Assembly: GCF_014207355.1 (NCBI RefSeq)
Contig: NZ_JACHEF010000001.1
Coordinates: 1,867,704 to 1,931,703, forward strand
DNA: 64,000 bases
Reading direction: 5' to 3'
Origin: Mesorhizobium sangaii
Lineage (GTDB): Bacteria > Pseudomonadota > Alphaproteobacteria > Rhizobiales > Rhizobiaceae
Shown here: piece by piece, positions 28,496 to 37,920 of the stretch
Numbering within the stretch: position 1 is the stretch's first letter
Layout: each line of letters starts with the position of its first letter
Program-made: the position numbers and the translations under genes
Notes under the pieces: model-generated
Database searches by the model: none
Told to the model about the DNA's origin: nothing
The model's input: the letters and a program-made list of their open reading frames with translations, nothing else

Positions 28496-31400
28496 GTGCA
28501 GGGCTTGTTCATCGTCATCATCGCGATCGCCTATGTGACGCTGCTGTTCGCCATCGCCAGCCTGGGCGACCGCCGCTCGGCGATATCCGGGCCGAGCCGG
28601 GCGCGGCCGTTCATCTACGCGCTCAGCCTTGCCATCTACTGCACGTCCTGGACCTTCTTCGGCTCGGTCGGCCTCTCCTCCGAGCGCGGCCTCGAATTCC
28701 TCGGCATCTATACCGGCCCAGTGCTGGTGTTCGTGTTCGGGTTTCCGCTGCTCAACCGCATCGTGCGGCTGGCCAAGACTGAGAAGATCACCTCGATCGC
28801 CGACTTCCTCGGCGCCCGCTATGGCAAGAGCTTCACGGTCTCGGCGATCGCGACGCTGATCGCGACCATCGGCGCGGTGCCCTATATCGCACTGCAGTTG
28901 AAGGCGATCTCCGGTTCGGTCAGCCTGATGGTCGAGCATTACACCGGCTCGCCACCCTCTTTCGATCCGTTCGTCAGCGACATCTCGCTGGTCGTCGCCA
29001 TGCTGCTGGCGCTGTTTGCGGTGCTGTTCGGCACCCGCCATGCCGATGCCACCGAACACCAGGATGGGCTGGTGCTGGCAGTTGCAGTCGAGACCGTGGT
29101 CAAGCTCGCCGCTTTCCTGGCGATCGGCCTGATGGTCACCTTCCTGATTTTCGGCGGGCCGGGCGACATGTTCGACAAGTTGGCGCAGAACGCACAGGTG
29201 CGGCAGGCAATGGGCTACAACACCTCGCTTGCCACATGGCTGGTGCTGACTTGCCTGAGCGGCTTTGCCATCATCATGCTGCCGCGACAATTCTACGTCA
29301 CCATCGTCGAGAACCGCGGCGAGGCCGAGTTACGCACCGCGACATGGGTGTTTCCGCTCTATCTGGTGGCAATCAATTTGTTCGTGCTGCCGATCGCCTT
29401 TGCCGGCCTATCGCTGGTCGGCACCGGGACCAGCAGCGATCTCTATGTGCTGTCGCTGCCTTTGTTCAGCGGCCATGACCTGCTGGCGATGGCAGCCTTC
29501 ATCGGCGGCCTTTCGGCGGCAACGGCCATGGTGATCGTCGAAAGCGTGGCGCTGTCGATCATGATCTCCAACGACCTCGTCATTCCGCTGTTCGTGCGTC
29601 GCCTGCTCAAGACCTCGACCTCCGAAAACGAAGACTGGTCGACGCTGATCCTCAATGTGCGGCGCGGGGCGATCTTCATCCTGCTGTTCATCGCCTTCCT
29701 CTACTACCGCGAGAGCACCAACAGCGCGCGCCTGTCGTCGATCGGCCTGATGTCGTTCGCGGCCATTGCCCAGTTCGCGCCCGCACTGATCGGCGGGTTG
29801 ATCTGGCGTGGCGCCAATGGACGGGGTGCTGCACTCGGCATGGTCGCCGGCATCCTCGTCTGGGGCTACACGCTGCTGCTTCCATCGCTTGCCGCACCCG
29901 ACACCGACATCATCGCGCACGGGCTGTTCGGTTTCGAGGCGCTGCGGCCACAGGCGCTGTTCGGCACAGTCGCCGAACCGCTGAACCACGGTGTGTTGTG
30001 GAGCCTGTCGATCAACGCGGTGTTCTTCGTGCTCGGCTCCCTGTCGCGCGCGTCGGTGCCATTGGAACGCATCCAGGCCTCGATCTTCGTGCCCCGCGAT
30101 GCCGGGCCGATGCCCAGCCTACGCCGCTTCCGCACCGCCATCACCGTCAACGACCTCAAGGACACGATCTCGCGCTATCTCGGCGTCGAGCGCACCGAGC
30201 GCTCCTTCCAGTCGTTCGAAAAGACCAACGGCGCCTCGCTGCACGGCAAGGAGCAGGCGAGCATGGACGTCATCCGCTTTTCCGAACAGTTGCTGGCCAG
30301 CGCCGTCGGCTCATCCTCGGCGCGGCTGATCCTGTCGCTGCTGTTTCGGCGCCACGACCGCGAATCCAGGGATGCCTTCCGGCTGCTCGACGACGCCACC
30401 GAGGCGCTGCAGCACAATCGCGACCTCTTGCAGATCGCGCTCGACCAGATGGAGCAAGGCATCACCGTCTTCGACCGCGATTTCCGCCTGATCTGCTGGA
30501 ACCGCCAGTACCGGGCGCTGTTCGACCTGCCCGACGAGATGGGCCAGGTCGGCGTCTCGCTCGACCGCATCCTGCGCCATCTTGCCGAGCGCGGCGACAT
30601 TCCAGCCGACCAGCGTGTGGCCATGCTCAACCGGCTGACCAGCTTCGTCAGCCCGTGGCAGATGGAATTGAAGACCAGCGGCCGCATCCTGGAGCTGCGT
30701 TCCAACCCGATGCCAGACGGCGGCATCGTCGCCACTTATGCCGACATTTCCGGACGCGTCGAACAGGACCTAGCGCTGAAGCGCGCGAATGAATCGCTGG
30801 AGCAGCGCGTCAAGACCCGCACCATCGAGCTGACCCGCGTCAACGAGGAGCTGGCGCAGGCGCAGATGCTGGCCGAAGAGGCCAATCTCGGTAAGACGCG
30901 CTTCCTAGCCGCCGCCGGCCACGACATCCTGCAGCCGCTGAACGCCGCCCGGCTCTATTGCTCGTCGCTGATCGAGAAGGCCGGCAAGGGGCCCGCCGGC
31001 AAGGCAGCGGTCAACATCGAATCCGCGCTGGAATCGGTCGAGACCATTCTTGGCGCCGTGCTCGACATCTCCCGCCTCGATGCCGGTGCCATGAAGCCGG
31101 ACGACACCGCCTTCAACCTCGACGGATTGCTGCGCCAGATCGGCAATGATTTTCGACCGTTGGCCGCCGAAAAGAAACTCGGCCTGACGATCATGCCGTC
31201 GTCGCTGACCGTGATGACGGACCGCAACCTGCTGCGCCGCCTGATCCAGAATCTCGTCTCCAACGCCATCAAATACACGCGCCACGGCCGTGTGCTGGTT
31301 GGCGTTCGCCGGCGCGGCGACCTGGCAGAAATCCAGGTGATCGACACCGGCATCGGCATTGCCGGCGACGAACTGAATACCGTCTTTCACGAATTCACCC

Positions 31401-31984
31401 GGCTGGACGAAGGCGCGCGCGAAGCAGAGGGACTGGGTCTCGGCCTTTCGATCGTCGATCGTATCGCCCGGGTGTTGCGCCTGGAGATCCGGATCTTTTC
31501 CAATCCCGGCAAGGGTACGCGCTTCTCCGTCATCCTGCCGGTCGCCGCCGTGCAGGAGCCGCGACGCGAGATCGAAACCAGGGCCCCTGCCCGCGCGACA
31601 GCTTCGCTGGCCGGGCTGCATGTGCTCTGCATCGACAACGATGCCCGCATCCTCGAAGGCATGCGGCTCCTGCTCGAGGGCTGGGGCTGCAATGTCGACA
31701 CTGTGTCCGGCTCGCGGGATCTGGCGAGCGCCACGATGCACCGCCCGGACATCGTCCTTGCCGACTACCATCTCGACGGTGAAACCGGCCTCGACATCAT
31801 CGTCAGGTTGCGCGCGATCCATGGCGACGCCCTGCCGGCCGTGCTGGTCACCGCCGACCGCTCCAACGAGGTGCGCACGGCCGCGGGCGAGCTCGAGATT
31901 CCGGTGATCAACAAGCCGCTGAAACCGGCTGTGCTGCGTTCGATGATGGCAAGGGTCAGGCCGCTGGCATCGGCCGCCGAATGA
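28496..31984 (+). CDS. Transporter-domain hybrid sensor histidine kinase (CrbS/MxtR-like)
   Basis: A 1162-residue membrane sensor. Residues 1 to about 490 form a sodium:solute-symporter (SLC5/PutP-like) domain with about 13 membrane spans (TSWTFFGSVGLSSERGLEFL, MLPRQFYVTIVENRGEAEL). A PAS domain (ITVFDRDFRLICWNRQYRAL) and a coiled segment (about 740-790) follow. Next come the phospho-accepting His809 in AAAGHDILQPLNAARLY, the ATPase lobe (LVSNAIKYTRHG, DTGIGIAGDEL, EGLGLGLSIVDR) and a receiver domain with Asp1090 in IVLADYHLDGETG. GTG start with AAGGAGG. It runs convergent with a NarL-type regulator. In Vibrio and Pseudomonas such pairs (CrbS/CrbR, MxtR/ErdR) control acetate activation. Confidence 0.88.
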   Translation: MQGLFIVIIAIAYVTLLFAIASLGDRRSAISGPSRARPFIYALSLAIYCTSWTFFGSVGLSSERGLEFLGIYTGPVLVFVFGFPLLNRIVRLAKTEKITSIADFLGARYGKSFTVSAIATLIATIGAVPYIALQLKAISGSVSLMVEHYTGSPPSFDPFVSDISLVVAMLLALFAVLFGTRHADATEHQDGLVLAVAVETVVKLAAFLAIGLMVTFLIFGGPGDMFDKLAQNAQVRQAMGYNTSLATWLVLTCLSGFAIIMLPRQFYVTIVENRGEAELRTATWVFPLYLVAINLFVLPIAFAGLSLVGTGTSSDLYVLSLPLFSGHDLLAMAAFIGGLSAATAMVIVESVALSIMISNDLVIPLFVRRLLKTSTSENEDWSTLILNVRRGAIFILLFIAFLYYRESTNSARLSSIGLMSFAAIAQFAPALIGGLIWRGANGRGAALGMVAGILVWGYTLLLPSLAAPDTDIIAHGLFGFEALRPQALFGTVAEPLNHGVLWSLSINAVFFVLGSLSRASVPLERIQASIFVPRDAGPMPSLRRFRTAITVNDLKDTISRYLGVERTERSFQSFEKTNGASLHGKEQASMDVIRFSEQLLASAVGSSSARLILSLLFRRHDRESRDAFRLLDDATEALQHNRDLLQIALDQMEQGITVFDRDFRLICWNRQYRALFDLPDEMGQVGVSLDRILRHLAERGDIPADQRVAMLNRLTSFVSPWQMELKTSGRILELRSNPMPDGGIVATYADISGRVEQDLALKRANESLEQRVKTRTIELTRVNEELAQAQMLAEEANLGKTRFLAAAGHDILQPLNAARLYCSSLIEKAGKGPAGKAAVNIESALESVETILGAVLDISRLDAGAMKPDDTAFNLDGLLRQIGNDFRPLAAEKKLGLTIMPSSLTVMTDRNLLRRLIQNLVSNAIKYTRHGRVLVGVRRRGDLAEIQVIDTGIGIAGDELNTVFHEFTRLDEGAREAEGLGLGLSIVDRIARVLRLEIRIFSNPGKGTRFSVILPVAAVQEPRREIETRAPARATASLAGLHVLCIDNDARILEGMRLLLEGWGCNVDTVSGSRDLASATMHRPDIVLADYHLDGETGLDIIVRLRAIHGDALPAVLVTADRSNEVRTAAGELEIPVINKPLKPAVLRSMMARVRPLASAAE

Positions 31985-32006
31985 CGATTCCGACGAGACC
32001 CGCGTG

Positions 32007-32666
32007 TCAGCCGGCCGGCTGCAGCGGGTCGCTGCCGATCTTGGACAGCAGGATCACTGCCTGGGTGCGGCTGTCGACGCCGAGCTTCTGCAGGATGGCC
32101 GAGACATGCGCCTTGATCGTCGCCTCGGAGACCCCGAGCTCATAGGCGATCTGCTTGTTGAGCAGGCCCTCGGCCAGCATGCCGAGCACGCGGGTCTGCT
32201 GCGGGGTCAGCGCTTGCAGGCGCTTGATCAGGTCGGAAATCTCGGGATCGCGCTCGACGCCGAGATCGATGCCGACGGGCGCGGCGATGTCGCCGGCAAG
32301 CACCAACTGCACGGCGTCGCGGATCTCCTCCATACTGGCCGACTTGGAGATGAAGCCGGAAGCGCCGAGATCGAGCGCCCGCCTGATGGTTGCCGGATCG
32401 TCATGCGCCGAGACCACGACCAGCGGCACCGCCGGATGGATGCCACGCAGCGAGATAAGGCCGGAAAGGCCGCTGGCGCCCGGCATCGACAGATCGAGCA
32501 GCACCAGATCGACATCCTCGTTGGCCACGACCAGCGCCTTGGCGCTCTCGAAATCACCGGCCTCGTGGATTGCCGCGACATTGCCGATGCCGGCAAGCGC
32601 TTCGCGCAGCGCACCGCGAAACAGCGGGTGATCGTCGGCGATGACGAAAGAATAGCCTGACGGCAA
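32007..32666 (-). CDS. NarL/LuxR-type response regulator (CrbR/ErdR-like)
   Basis: The 219-residue regulator has a receiver domain (SFVIADDHPLFRGALREAL; phospho-acceptor Asp in LVLLDLSMPGASGL; conserved Lys in GASGFISKSASMEE) and a LuxR helix-turn-helix (LTPQQTRVLGMLAEGLLNKQ, YELGVSEATIKAHVSAIL). The TTG at 32666 is taken as start because GGGGAGG precedes it by a few bases; the longer open frame to 32756 has no good signal. It is convergent with the hybrid kinase, its probable partner, and likely controls acetyl-CoA synthetase or related carbon-use genes elsewhere. Confidence 0.85.
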   Translation of the reverse strand: MPSGYSFVIADDHPLFRGALREALAGIGNVAAIHEAGDFESAKALVVANEDVDLVLLDLSMPGASGLSGLISLRGIHPAVPLVVVSAHDDPATIRRALDLGASGFISKSASMEEIRDAVQLVLAGDIAAPVGIDLGVERDPEISDLIKRLQALTPQQTRVLGMLAEGLLNKQIAYELGVSEATIKAHVSAILQKLGVDSRTQAVILLSKIGSDPLQPAG

Positions 32667-32790
32667 ATATCCCTCCCCGAATCCCGATGATTTTTTAGCT
32701 CTTTGCGGGACCAGTTGGACGATTATGAGGGGCTGCGCGCTGTTTTCAAGCGGCAAAGCCAGCGCGCCGCGTTTTCCCTGTTTCGAGCGC

Positions 32791-33219
32791 TCAGGTTTTC
32801 TGCGAGTTGAGCTGGGCGCCGTTGTCCTTGTCCATATCCTTGACGATGCCCATGAAACTGCGCAGGAAACGCTCCATGTAGCTCATCGTCTTGTTGAAAT
32901 CCTCCTCACTCGGCAATTGCGATTCGAGGCGGGCGGAGAGCGAATTCTCGAGCTTGGTGACGCGCTCGTCCATCGCCTTCATCGAGGTCTGGAGGCGGTC
33001 GACCTCATCCTGGAAAGCGGCGCGCTCGTCGGCCGCCATCTTGCAGACAAGCTGGCCGGAGCGTTCCTCGCAGATCGACATCGCACCGGTCTGCGTATCC
33101 ATGCGGACAAAGCCGTTGTCAGATTTTTCCAGCCGGTAGCGGTCGGTTTCTTCCGAATAAGCTGAAGCCGCGACCAGCGAAACGAGCGCGGCGGGGATCA
33201 AGATGTGCTGCAGACGCAT
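32791..33219 (-). CDS. Periplasmic coiled-coil hypothetical protein
   Basis: From the ATG at 33219 (GGAGG five bases upstream) the protein is 142 residues. The signal peptide MRLQHILIPAALVSLVAASA is followed by YRLEKSDNGFVRMDTQTGAM with two cysteines (CEERSGQLVC). A heptad-like region, DEVDRLQTSMKAMDERVTKL, predicts a coiled coil. The tail has MERFLRSFMGIVKDMDKD. The architecture is that of a rhizobial periplasmic protein of unknown role. A cupin or enzyme fold is not visible. Confidence 0.7.
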   Translation of the reverse strand: MRLQHILIPAALVSLVAASAYSEETDRYRLEKSDNGFVRMDTQTGAMSICEERSGQLVCKMAADERAAFQDEVDRLQTSMKAMDERVTKLENSLSARLESQLPSEEDFNKTMSYMERFLRSFMGIVKDMDKDNGAQLNSQKT

Positions 33220-33326
33220 GTTGTCCTCCATGGCCAAAGCCTGACTTATCGCATGTTTGCGCCGGAAATGGGGAAGACCCTTGGCGCGGTCTTTCCCGAT
33301 TGGCTGGTTCGGACTATAGCGCAACC

Positions 33327-33677
33327 ATGTCTCAGTTTATCTACAAGATAACCCCGGAAGCGTCTTGGCGCGAGGCCGAAGCCAAGGGCCGCTTCACCGG
33401 CGCGCCGATCGATGTCGCCGACGGCTTCATCCATTTCTCCACGGCAGGGCAGGTCAAGGAAACGGCGGCGAAGCATTTTGCCGGCCAGGCCGGCCTTCTG
33501 CTGGTCGCCATCGACGGCTCGCGTCTGGGCGCCGCGCTGAAATACGAAGTCTCGCGGGGCGGCGCGCTGTTTCCGCATCTCTACGGCGCGCTGGACCTGG
33601 AGGCCGTGCTATGGGTTCGACCGCTGCCGCTTGGCGCCGACGGTACCCACCAGTTCCCGGCACTGGAGGCGGAATGA
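33327..33677 (+). CDS. DUF952 family protein
   Basis: The 116-residue cytoplasmic protein has the DUF952 signature: IYKITPEASWREAEAKGRF, DGFIHFSTAGQVKETA, LLLVAIDGSRLGAALKYE and LFPHLYGALDLEAVLWV. Family members are small, conserved and without a settled function. The ATG at 33327 fits the family length, whereas the open frame begins at 33300. The stop overlaps the pyrD start (ATGA), so the two are co-translated, an arrangement seen often in Rhizobiales. Confidence 0.9.
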   Translation: MSQFIYKITPEASWREAEAKGRFTGAPIDVADGFIHFSTAGQVKETAAKHFAGQAGLLLVAIDGSRLGAALKYEVSRGGALFPHLYGALDLEAVLWVRPLPLGADGTHQFPALEAE

Positions 33678-34753
33678 GCGTGCTCGACAGGCTCGGCCAG
33701 AAGCTGCTTTTCACATTCGATCCGGAAACCGCGCATGGCATGTCGATCGCGGCGCTGCGATGCGGCCTGCCTGTCGGCGCGCGGACAACGCACAATGCGC
33801 GGCTAAGGGTGACGGTCTGCGGCCTCGATTTCCCCAACCCGCTCGGCATGGCCGCCGGCTATGACAAGAACGCCGAGGTGCCCGATGCGCTGCTTGGGCT
33901 CGGCTTCGGCTTTGCCGAGGTCGGCACGGTCACGCCGCTGCCGCAGGCGGGCAACCCGAAGCCGCGCATCTTCCGGCTGACGGCGGATGAAGCGGTGATC
34001 AACCGGCTGGGCTTCAACAATGAAGGCCACGCAGCCGCCGAAAGGCGCCTCGCTGCCCGCAAGAGCCGGAGCGGCATCGTCGGCGTCAACATCGGTGCCA
34101 ACAAGGAAAGTGCCGATCGCATCGGCGACTATGAGCGCGGCGTCACCCGCTTTGCGCCCTACGCCAACTATTTGACCGTCAACATCTCCTCGCCGAACAC
34201 GCCGGGCCTGCGCAACATGCAGGCGCGCGAGCAGCTCGGCGAGCTTTTGTCACGCGTCATGGCCGCGCGCGCCGCCGCAACGGCGCAGCCGCCGGTCTTC
34301 CTCAAGATCGCGCCGGACCTGGTCGAGGCCGAGCTGGAAGACATCGCCGCAGAGGTCACCGAGAAGCGGATCGACGGTGTCATCGTCTCCAACACCACCA
34401 TCTCCCGGCCAGGGCTGCGCAGCGGTGACGCCGCGCGCGAGACCGGCGGGCTCTCCGGCAGGCCGCTGTTCGAACGATCGACCATCGTGCTGGCCAGGAT
34501 GCGCAAACTGCTCGGGCCAGAGCTTGCCTTCATCGGCGTCGGCGGCGTCGATTCCACCGACGCGGCGCTGGAAAAGATCCGCGCCGGAGCCGATCTCGTT
34601 CAGCTCTACACCAGCATGATCTATGCCGGCCCCGCACTGCCGGGCCGGATCGTCGCCGGGATGGCACGCTTTGCCGAAACGGGGCGCCTCAGATCCATTC
34701 GCGAGTTGCGCGACAGCCATCTCGATCAATGGGCGTCGAAACCGCTCAGCTGA
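33674..34753 (+). CDS. pyrD: Dihydroorotate dehydrogenase (quinone), class 2
   Basis: The membrane-associated flavoprotein oxidises dihydroorotate to orotate in pyrimidine synthesis and passes electrons to quinone. The 359-residue protein has a short amphipathic N-terminus, then NPLGMAAGYDKNAEVPDALL, NRLGFNNEGHAAAERRLAA, NYLTVNISSPNTPGLRN (FMN region and Ser), and IGVGGVDSTDAALEKIRAGA. The ATG at 33674 overlaps the DUF952 stop. The end overlaps the converging MATE gene by eight bases. Confidence 0.96.
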   Translation: MSVLDRLGQKLLFTFDPETAHGMSIAALRCGLPVGARTTHNARLRVTVCGLDFPNPLGMAAGYDKNAEVPDALLGLGFGFAEVGTVTPLPQAGNPKPRIFRLTADEAVINRLGFNNEGHAAAERRLAARKSRSGIVGVNIGANKESADRIGDYERGVTRFAPYANYLTVNISSPNTPGLRNMQAREQLGELLSRVMAARAAATAQPPVFLKIAPDLVEAELEDIAAEVTEKRIDGVIVSNTTISRPGLRSGDAARETGGLSGRPLFERSTIVLARMRKLLGPELAFIGVGGVDSTDAALEKIRAGADLVQLYTSMIYAGPALPGRIVAGMARFAETGRLRSIRELRDSHLDQWASKPLS

Positions 34754-36149
34754 ACGCCGTCCGCAGTCGCAGCCGCAAGATCGTCAGCAGGCTGAAGCCC
34801 CGCGCCAGCAGGAAGATGTGCAGGGCCGCCCACAGGCCATGATTGCCGAAGGCAGGCGCCAAGGTGAGCAACGCGACTGCAAAGACCAGAAACGACAGCA
34901 GCATCATGTTGCGCATGTCACGCGACCAGGTCGCACCGATGAAGACGCCATCCATCTGGAAAGCCAGCACGCCGCTCAACGCAGTGAACGCTGCCCACGG
35001 CAGGTAGGTATCGGCCACTGAACGGACCTCTTCCGAGGTCGTCACGAGAGCGACCAAATTGGCGCCGGCCAGCAGCAGCACCAGGGTCGCCGCACCCGCC
35101 AGCCCGAATCCCCAAAACAAGGTCAGCCGCACGGCCTGCCGGAACGGTGTTGCGGCACGCGCGCCGACGGCACGGCCCGCAAGCTGTTCGGCGGCGGTGG
35201 CAAAGCCATCGAGGAAATAACCGGCAACGAGAAAGAAATTCATCAGCACGGCGTTGGCGGCCAGCGTCACCGTGCCGAACTGCGCACCCTGCCGGGTGAA
35301 CAGCGCGAAGGCGGCGAGCAACGAGAACGAACGGATCATGATGTCGCGGTTGAGCGACAGCATGCGCAGGAAGGCGGCCATGTCGAGCAGGCGATGGCGT
35401 GGCAAGGAGGGGGTCGCCCGGAACCGGCGGACCACGATCGCCAGGCCGAGCAGCATGGCGAGGAACTCCCCGGTGACGGTTGCCCAGGCGACGCCGGCGA
35501 CACCCCAGCCAAGCTTCAATCCAAGCAGGAAGCAGAGCGCGATGTTGATGCCGTTCAGCACCAATTGCAGCATCAGCCCGAGCCCGCCCTCGCCGCGCCC
35601 CAGGACATAGCCGAGGATTGCATAGTTGATCAGCGAGAAGGGGGCCGCGAGCATCCTGATGTGGATATAGACGGCCATCGCCTCGCTGACGCGCGGTTCG
35701 GCGCCCATGAATTTTTGCCCGGCGATGGCAACCAGTGGCGCAAGTGCCGCGAGTACGATGCCGGCGACAATCGCGATCAGCACGGCGCGCCAGAACACCG
35801 CCTGTTCCTCCATTTCGTCGCCGCGCCCGAAGGCCTGGGCGACGAGGCCGGTGGTGCCCGAGCGCAGGAAATTGAAGGTGGTGAAGACAACGTCGAAGAT
35901 CAGCGAGCCGGCGGCAAGGCCGCCGAGCAAGGCAGCGTCGCCGAACTGGCCGACAACCGCTGTATCGACCAAGCCGAGCATCGGCGTCGTCAGATAGGCA
36001 AGCGTCATCGGCACCGCGATGGCGAGCACGGAACGATTGGTGACGACGAAGTATCTGGCGTCGGCTGGGGTTGCACCCTTGTCCAAAGGATTGCTGCCTT
36101 GCTGATTGCGGCTTGATCGAACAGCCGGTGTGCCCCATTTTCCCGGCAT
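34746..36149 (-). CDS. MATE-family (DinF-like) efflux transporter
   Basis: About 467 residues with some twelve membrane spans. It begins its homology at NRSVLAIAVPMTLAYLTTPM and LGLVDTAVVGQFGDAALLGG. It continues with TTGLVAQAFGRGDEMEEQ and in the second half LAGRAVGARAATPFRQAVRL. MATE proteins of the DinF group export drugs or oxidised compounds using a sodium or proton gradient. The start is uncertain: ATG at 36149 or 36164 precede a poorly conserved 25-residue head, and no clear ribosome binding site is seen. Confidence 0.88.
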   Translation of the reverse strand: MPGKWGTPAVRSSRNQQGSNPLDKGATPADARYFVVTNRSVLAIAVPMTLAYLTTPMLGLVDTAVVGQFGDAALLGGLAAGSLIFDVVFTTFNFLRSGTTGLVAQAFGRGDEMEEQAVFWRAVLIAIVAGIVLAALAPLVAIAGQKFMGAEPRVSEAMAVYIHIRMLAAPFSLINYAILGYVLGRGEGGLGLMLQLVLNGINIALCFLLGLKLGWGVAGVAWATVTGEFLAMLLGLAIVVRRFRATPSLPRHRLLDMAAFLRMLSLNRDIMIRSFSLLAAFALFTRQGAQFGTVTLAANAVLMNFFLVAGYFLDGFATAAEQLAGRAVGARAATPFRQAVRLTLFWGFGLAGAATLVLLLAGANLVALVTTSEEVRSVADTYLPWAAFTALSGVLAFQMDGVFIGATWSRDMRNMMLLSFLVFAVALLTLAPAFGNHGLWAALHIFLLARGFSLLTILRLRLRTAFS

Positions 36150-36218
36150 CGCGCAATCACCCATCCTGTGACGGCCAACCGAATCCCCGGTCTGGCGCGA
36201 GCCCGCCGGATCCAGTTC

Positions 36219-37124
36219 ATGCCCCTGCAGATCGTCCACCATCCCGACTACGACGCCGGCTTCTCCGTCAACCATCGCTTTCCGATGAGCAAATATCCGC
36301 TGCTGATGGACGCCTTGCGCGCACGCTGTCTGGCCGGGCCCGGCGCGCTCAACACCACCGAACCGGCGCCGGCATCATGGCTCAAGCTTGCCCATGCGGC
36401 GGACTATGTCGACCAGGTCATCAGCTGCTCGGTGCCTGAAAAAATCGAGCGCGAGATCGGTTTTCCGGTTGGCCCACGTGTCTCGCTGCGCGCGCAGCTT
36501 GCCACTGGCGGCACGGTGCTGGCGGCGCGGCTCGCCTTGCGCTACGGCATCGCCTGCAACACCGCCGGCGGCAGCCATCATGCGCGGCGCGCGCAAGGCG
36601 CCGGCTTCTGTACCTTCAACGATGTCGCTGTCGCCGCGCTGGTCCTGCTTGCCGAGGGCGCCGCACAAAACATCCTGGTCGTCGACCTCGACGTGCATCA
36701 GGGCGACGGTACGGCGGACATTCTCGCGGGCGATCCGCGCGTGTTCACCTTTTCCATGCATGGTGACCGCAACTACCCCGCGCGCAAGATCGCCTCCGAC
36801 CTCGATGTCGCGTTGCCTGACGGCACGGGGGACGCTGCCTATGTCGGAAGGCTCGCCGCCATTCTGCCGGAACTGTCGGCCCAAGCGCATTGGGACATCG
36901 TCTTCTACAATGCCGGCGTCGACGTCCACGCCGAGGACAGGCTTGGACGGCTGTCGCTATCGGATGACGGCCTGCGCGCCCGCGACGACATGGTGATCCG
37001 CCACTTTCGCACGCTCGGCATTCCCGTCTGCGGCGTCATCGGTGGCGGTTATTCAACCGATGTGGCAACGCTCGCCGCGCGCCACGCCATCCTGTTCGAG
37101 GTGGCGTCAAGCTATATCAGATAA
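36219..37124 (+). CDS. Histone-deacetylase-family enzyme (acetylpolyamine/acetoin-utilisation type)
   Basis: The 301-residue zinc enzyme has the arginase/deacetylase signature: catalytic HH in TAGGSHHARRAQGAGFCTFND, zinc Asp/His in VVDLDVHQGDGTADIL, and the third ligand region FYNAGVDVHAEDRLGRLSLS. The closing GVIGGGYSTDVATLAARHA is typical. In bacteria these enzymes deacetylate polyamines or proteins. The ATG at 36219 is preferred because family homology begins at MPLQIVHHPDYDAGF; the frame runs back to 36168. Confidence 0.9.
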   Translation: MPLQIVHHPDYDAGFSVNHRFPMSKYPLLMDALRARCLAGPGALNTTEPAPASWLKLAHAADYVDQVISCSVPEKIEREIGFPVGPRVSLRAQLATGGTVLAARLALRYGIACNTAGGSHHARRAQGAGFCTFNDVAVAALVLLAEGAAQNILVVDLDVHQGDGTADILAGDPRVFTFSMHGDRNYPARKIASDLDVALPDGTGDAAYVGRLAAILPELSAQAHWDIVFYNAGVDVHAEDRLGRLSLSDDGLRARDDMVIRHFRTLGIPVCGVIGGGYSTDVATLAARHAILFEVASSYIR

Positions 37125-37132
37125 TCCTTTTA

Positions 37133-37180
37133 CGCATGATCTTGTCCGAAAACCGGTTCCCACTTTTCGGGATCATGCTC
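37133..37180. repeat. Rhizobiales palindromic intergenic repeat
   Basis: The 48-base unit has GCATGATC/GATCATGC arms and inner CCGAAAA/TTTTCGG arms, so it folds as an imperfect hairpin. I recall this sequence as recurrent between genes in Rhizobiales. It sits 9 bases after the deacetylase-family stop and ends exactly at the stop codon of the converging small membrane protein, where it may act as a shared transcript end. Confidence 0.75.
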
Positions 37181-37443
37181 TACTTCCGGTAGCTGGCGAT
37201 CCTGAGCAGGATGAAGGCGGGCACGACAATCGCCGCACCCAGCAGGATATAGCCGAGAAAGCGATCGATGGCGTGGAAGCCGAGATTCCAGAGATCGGTG
37301 AAGAACTTCCGGATGCCATAGAACACATCCATCGGCGACCAGCCGAAGGCATTCATGACCAGGCCGACGAGGAACGACACCACAACCAGCTTCAGGATCA
37401 CCCTGAGCGGCGAGTCGCCGAGAAAGCGCGTCAATGCGGACAA
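37180..37443 (-). CDS. Small integral membrane protein (DUF6460-like)
   Basis: The 87-residue protein has two strong membrane segments: RVILKLVVVSFLVGLVMNAF and LGYILLGAAIVVPAFILLRI. The GWSPMDVFYGIRKFFTDLWN loop lies between them. This matches the DUF6460 pattern known from Rhizobiales; the role is unknown. No operon partner. The stop codon abuts a palindromic repeat. Confidence 0.75.
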   Translation of the reverse strand: MSALTRFLGDSPLRVILKLVVVSFLVGLVMNAFGWSPMDVFYGIRKFFTDLWNLGFHAIDRFLGYILLGAAIVVPAFILLRIASYRK

Positions 37444-37920
37444 GGCCCGTCTCCCCGATTGTGGTGCCCAGACTCGAGGGCGTCGGCCCAGACATACGCA
37501 CTTGGCTTCCCGGCTTCAAGCCGACAGGTTTGCCTGGATAGCCGAGGCCGCGGGCGAGTCAGAGCGCAACACTGTGGTGCGAATGATACCGATCGAACCC
37601 ATGCCGATTTGCTAAGAATGAGTAAACAGAACTGCTTTAATTTATTGAAAATAAAGCAAAAAATCTTCACTTTTCGATTTCCTGCAATGTGCGTGCAATT
37701 TTCGCCTGCGAGATAATCCACGTCTTTCAGGCAGAGGTTGCGCGAAAGATCCGGTCACCCACCACGACTGCCTTGCGTCAGTTCCCGTGACCAGCGCGAC
37801 CGCTCCCGGCAAGACAAGTGAGCCGGAGCGCGACCGTCCCAACGGTCAGGCTCCCAAGCGATTAACCTGCGTGTCGTCGGATGCGCGTGCGTGTTGGAGT
37901 AATGCAATGTCCCCCCAGCA
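37444..37920. other. Intergenic region upstream of the porin gene
   Basis: About 480 bases, AT-richer around 37610-37700, probably holding the porin promoter. No coding frame, operator or repeat could be identified with confidence. Confidence 0.45.
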
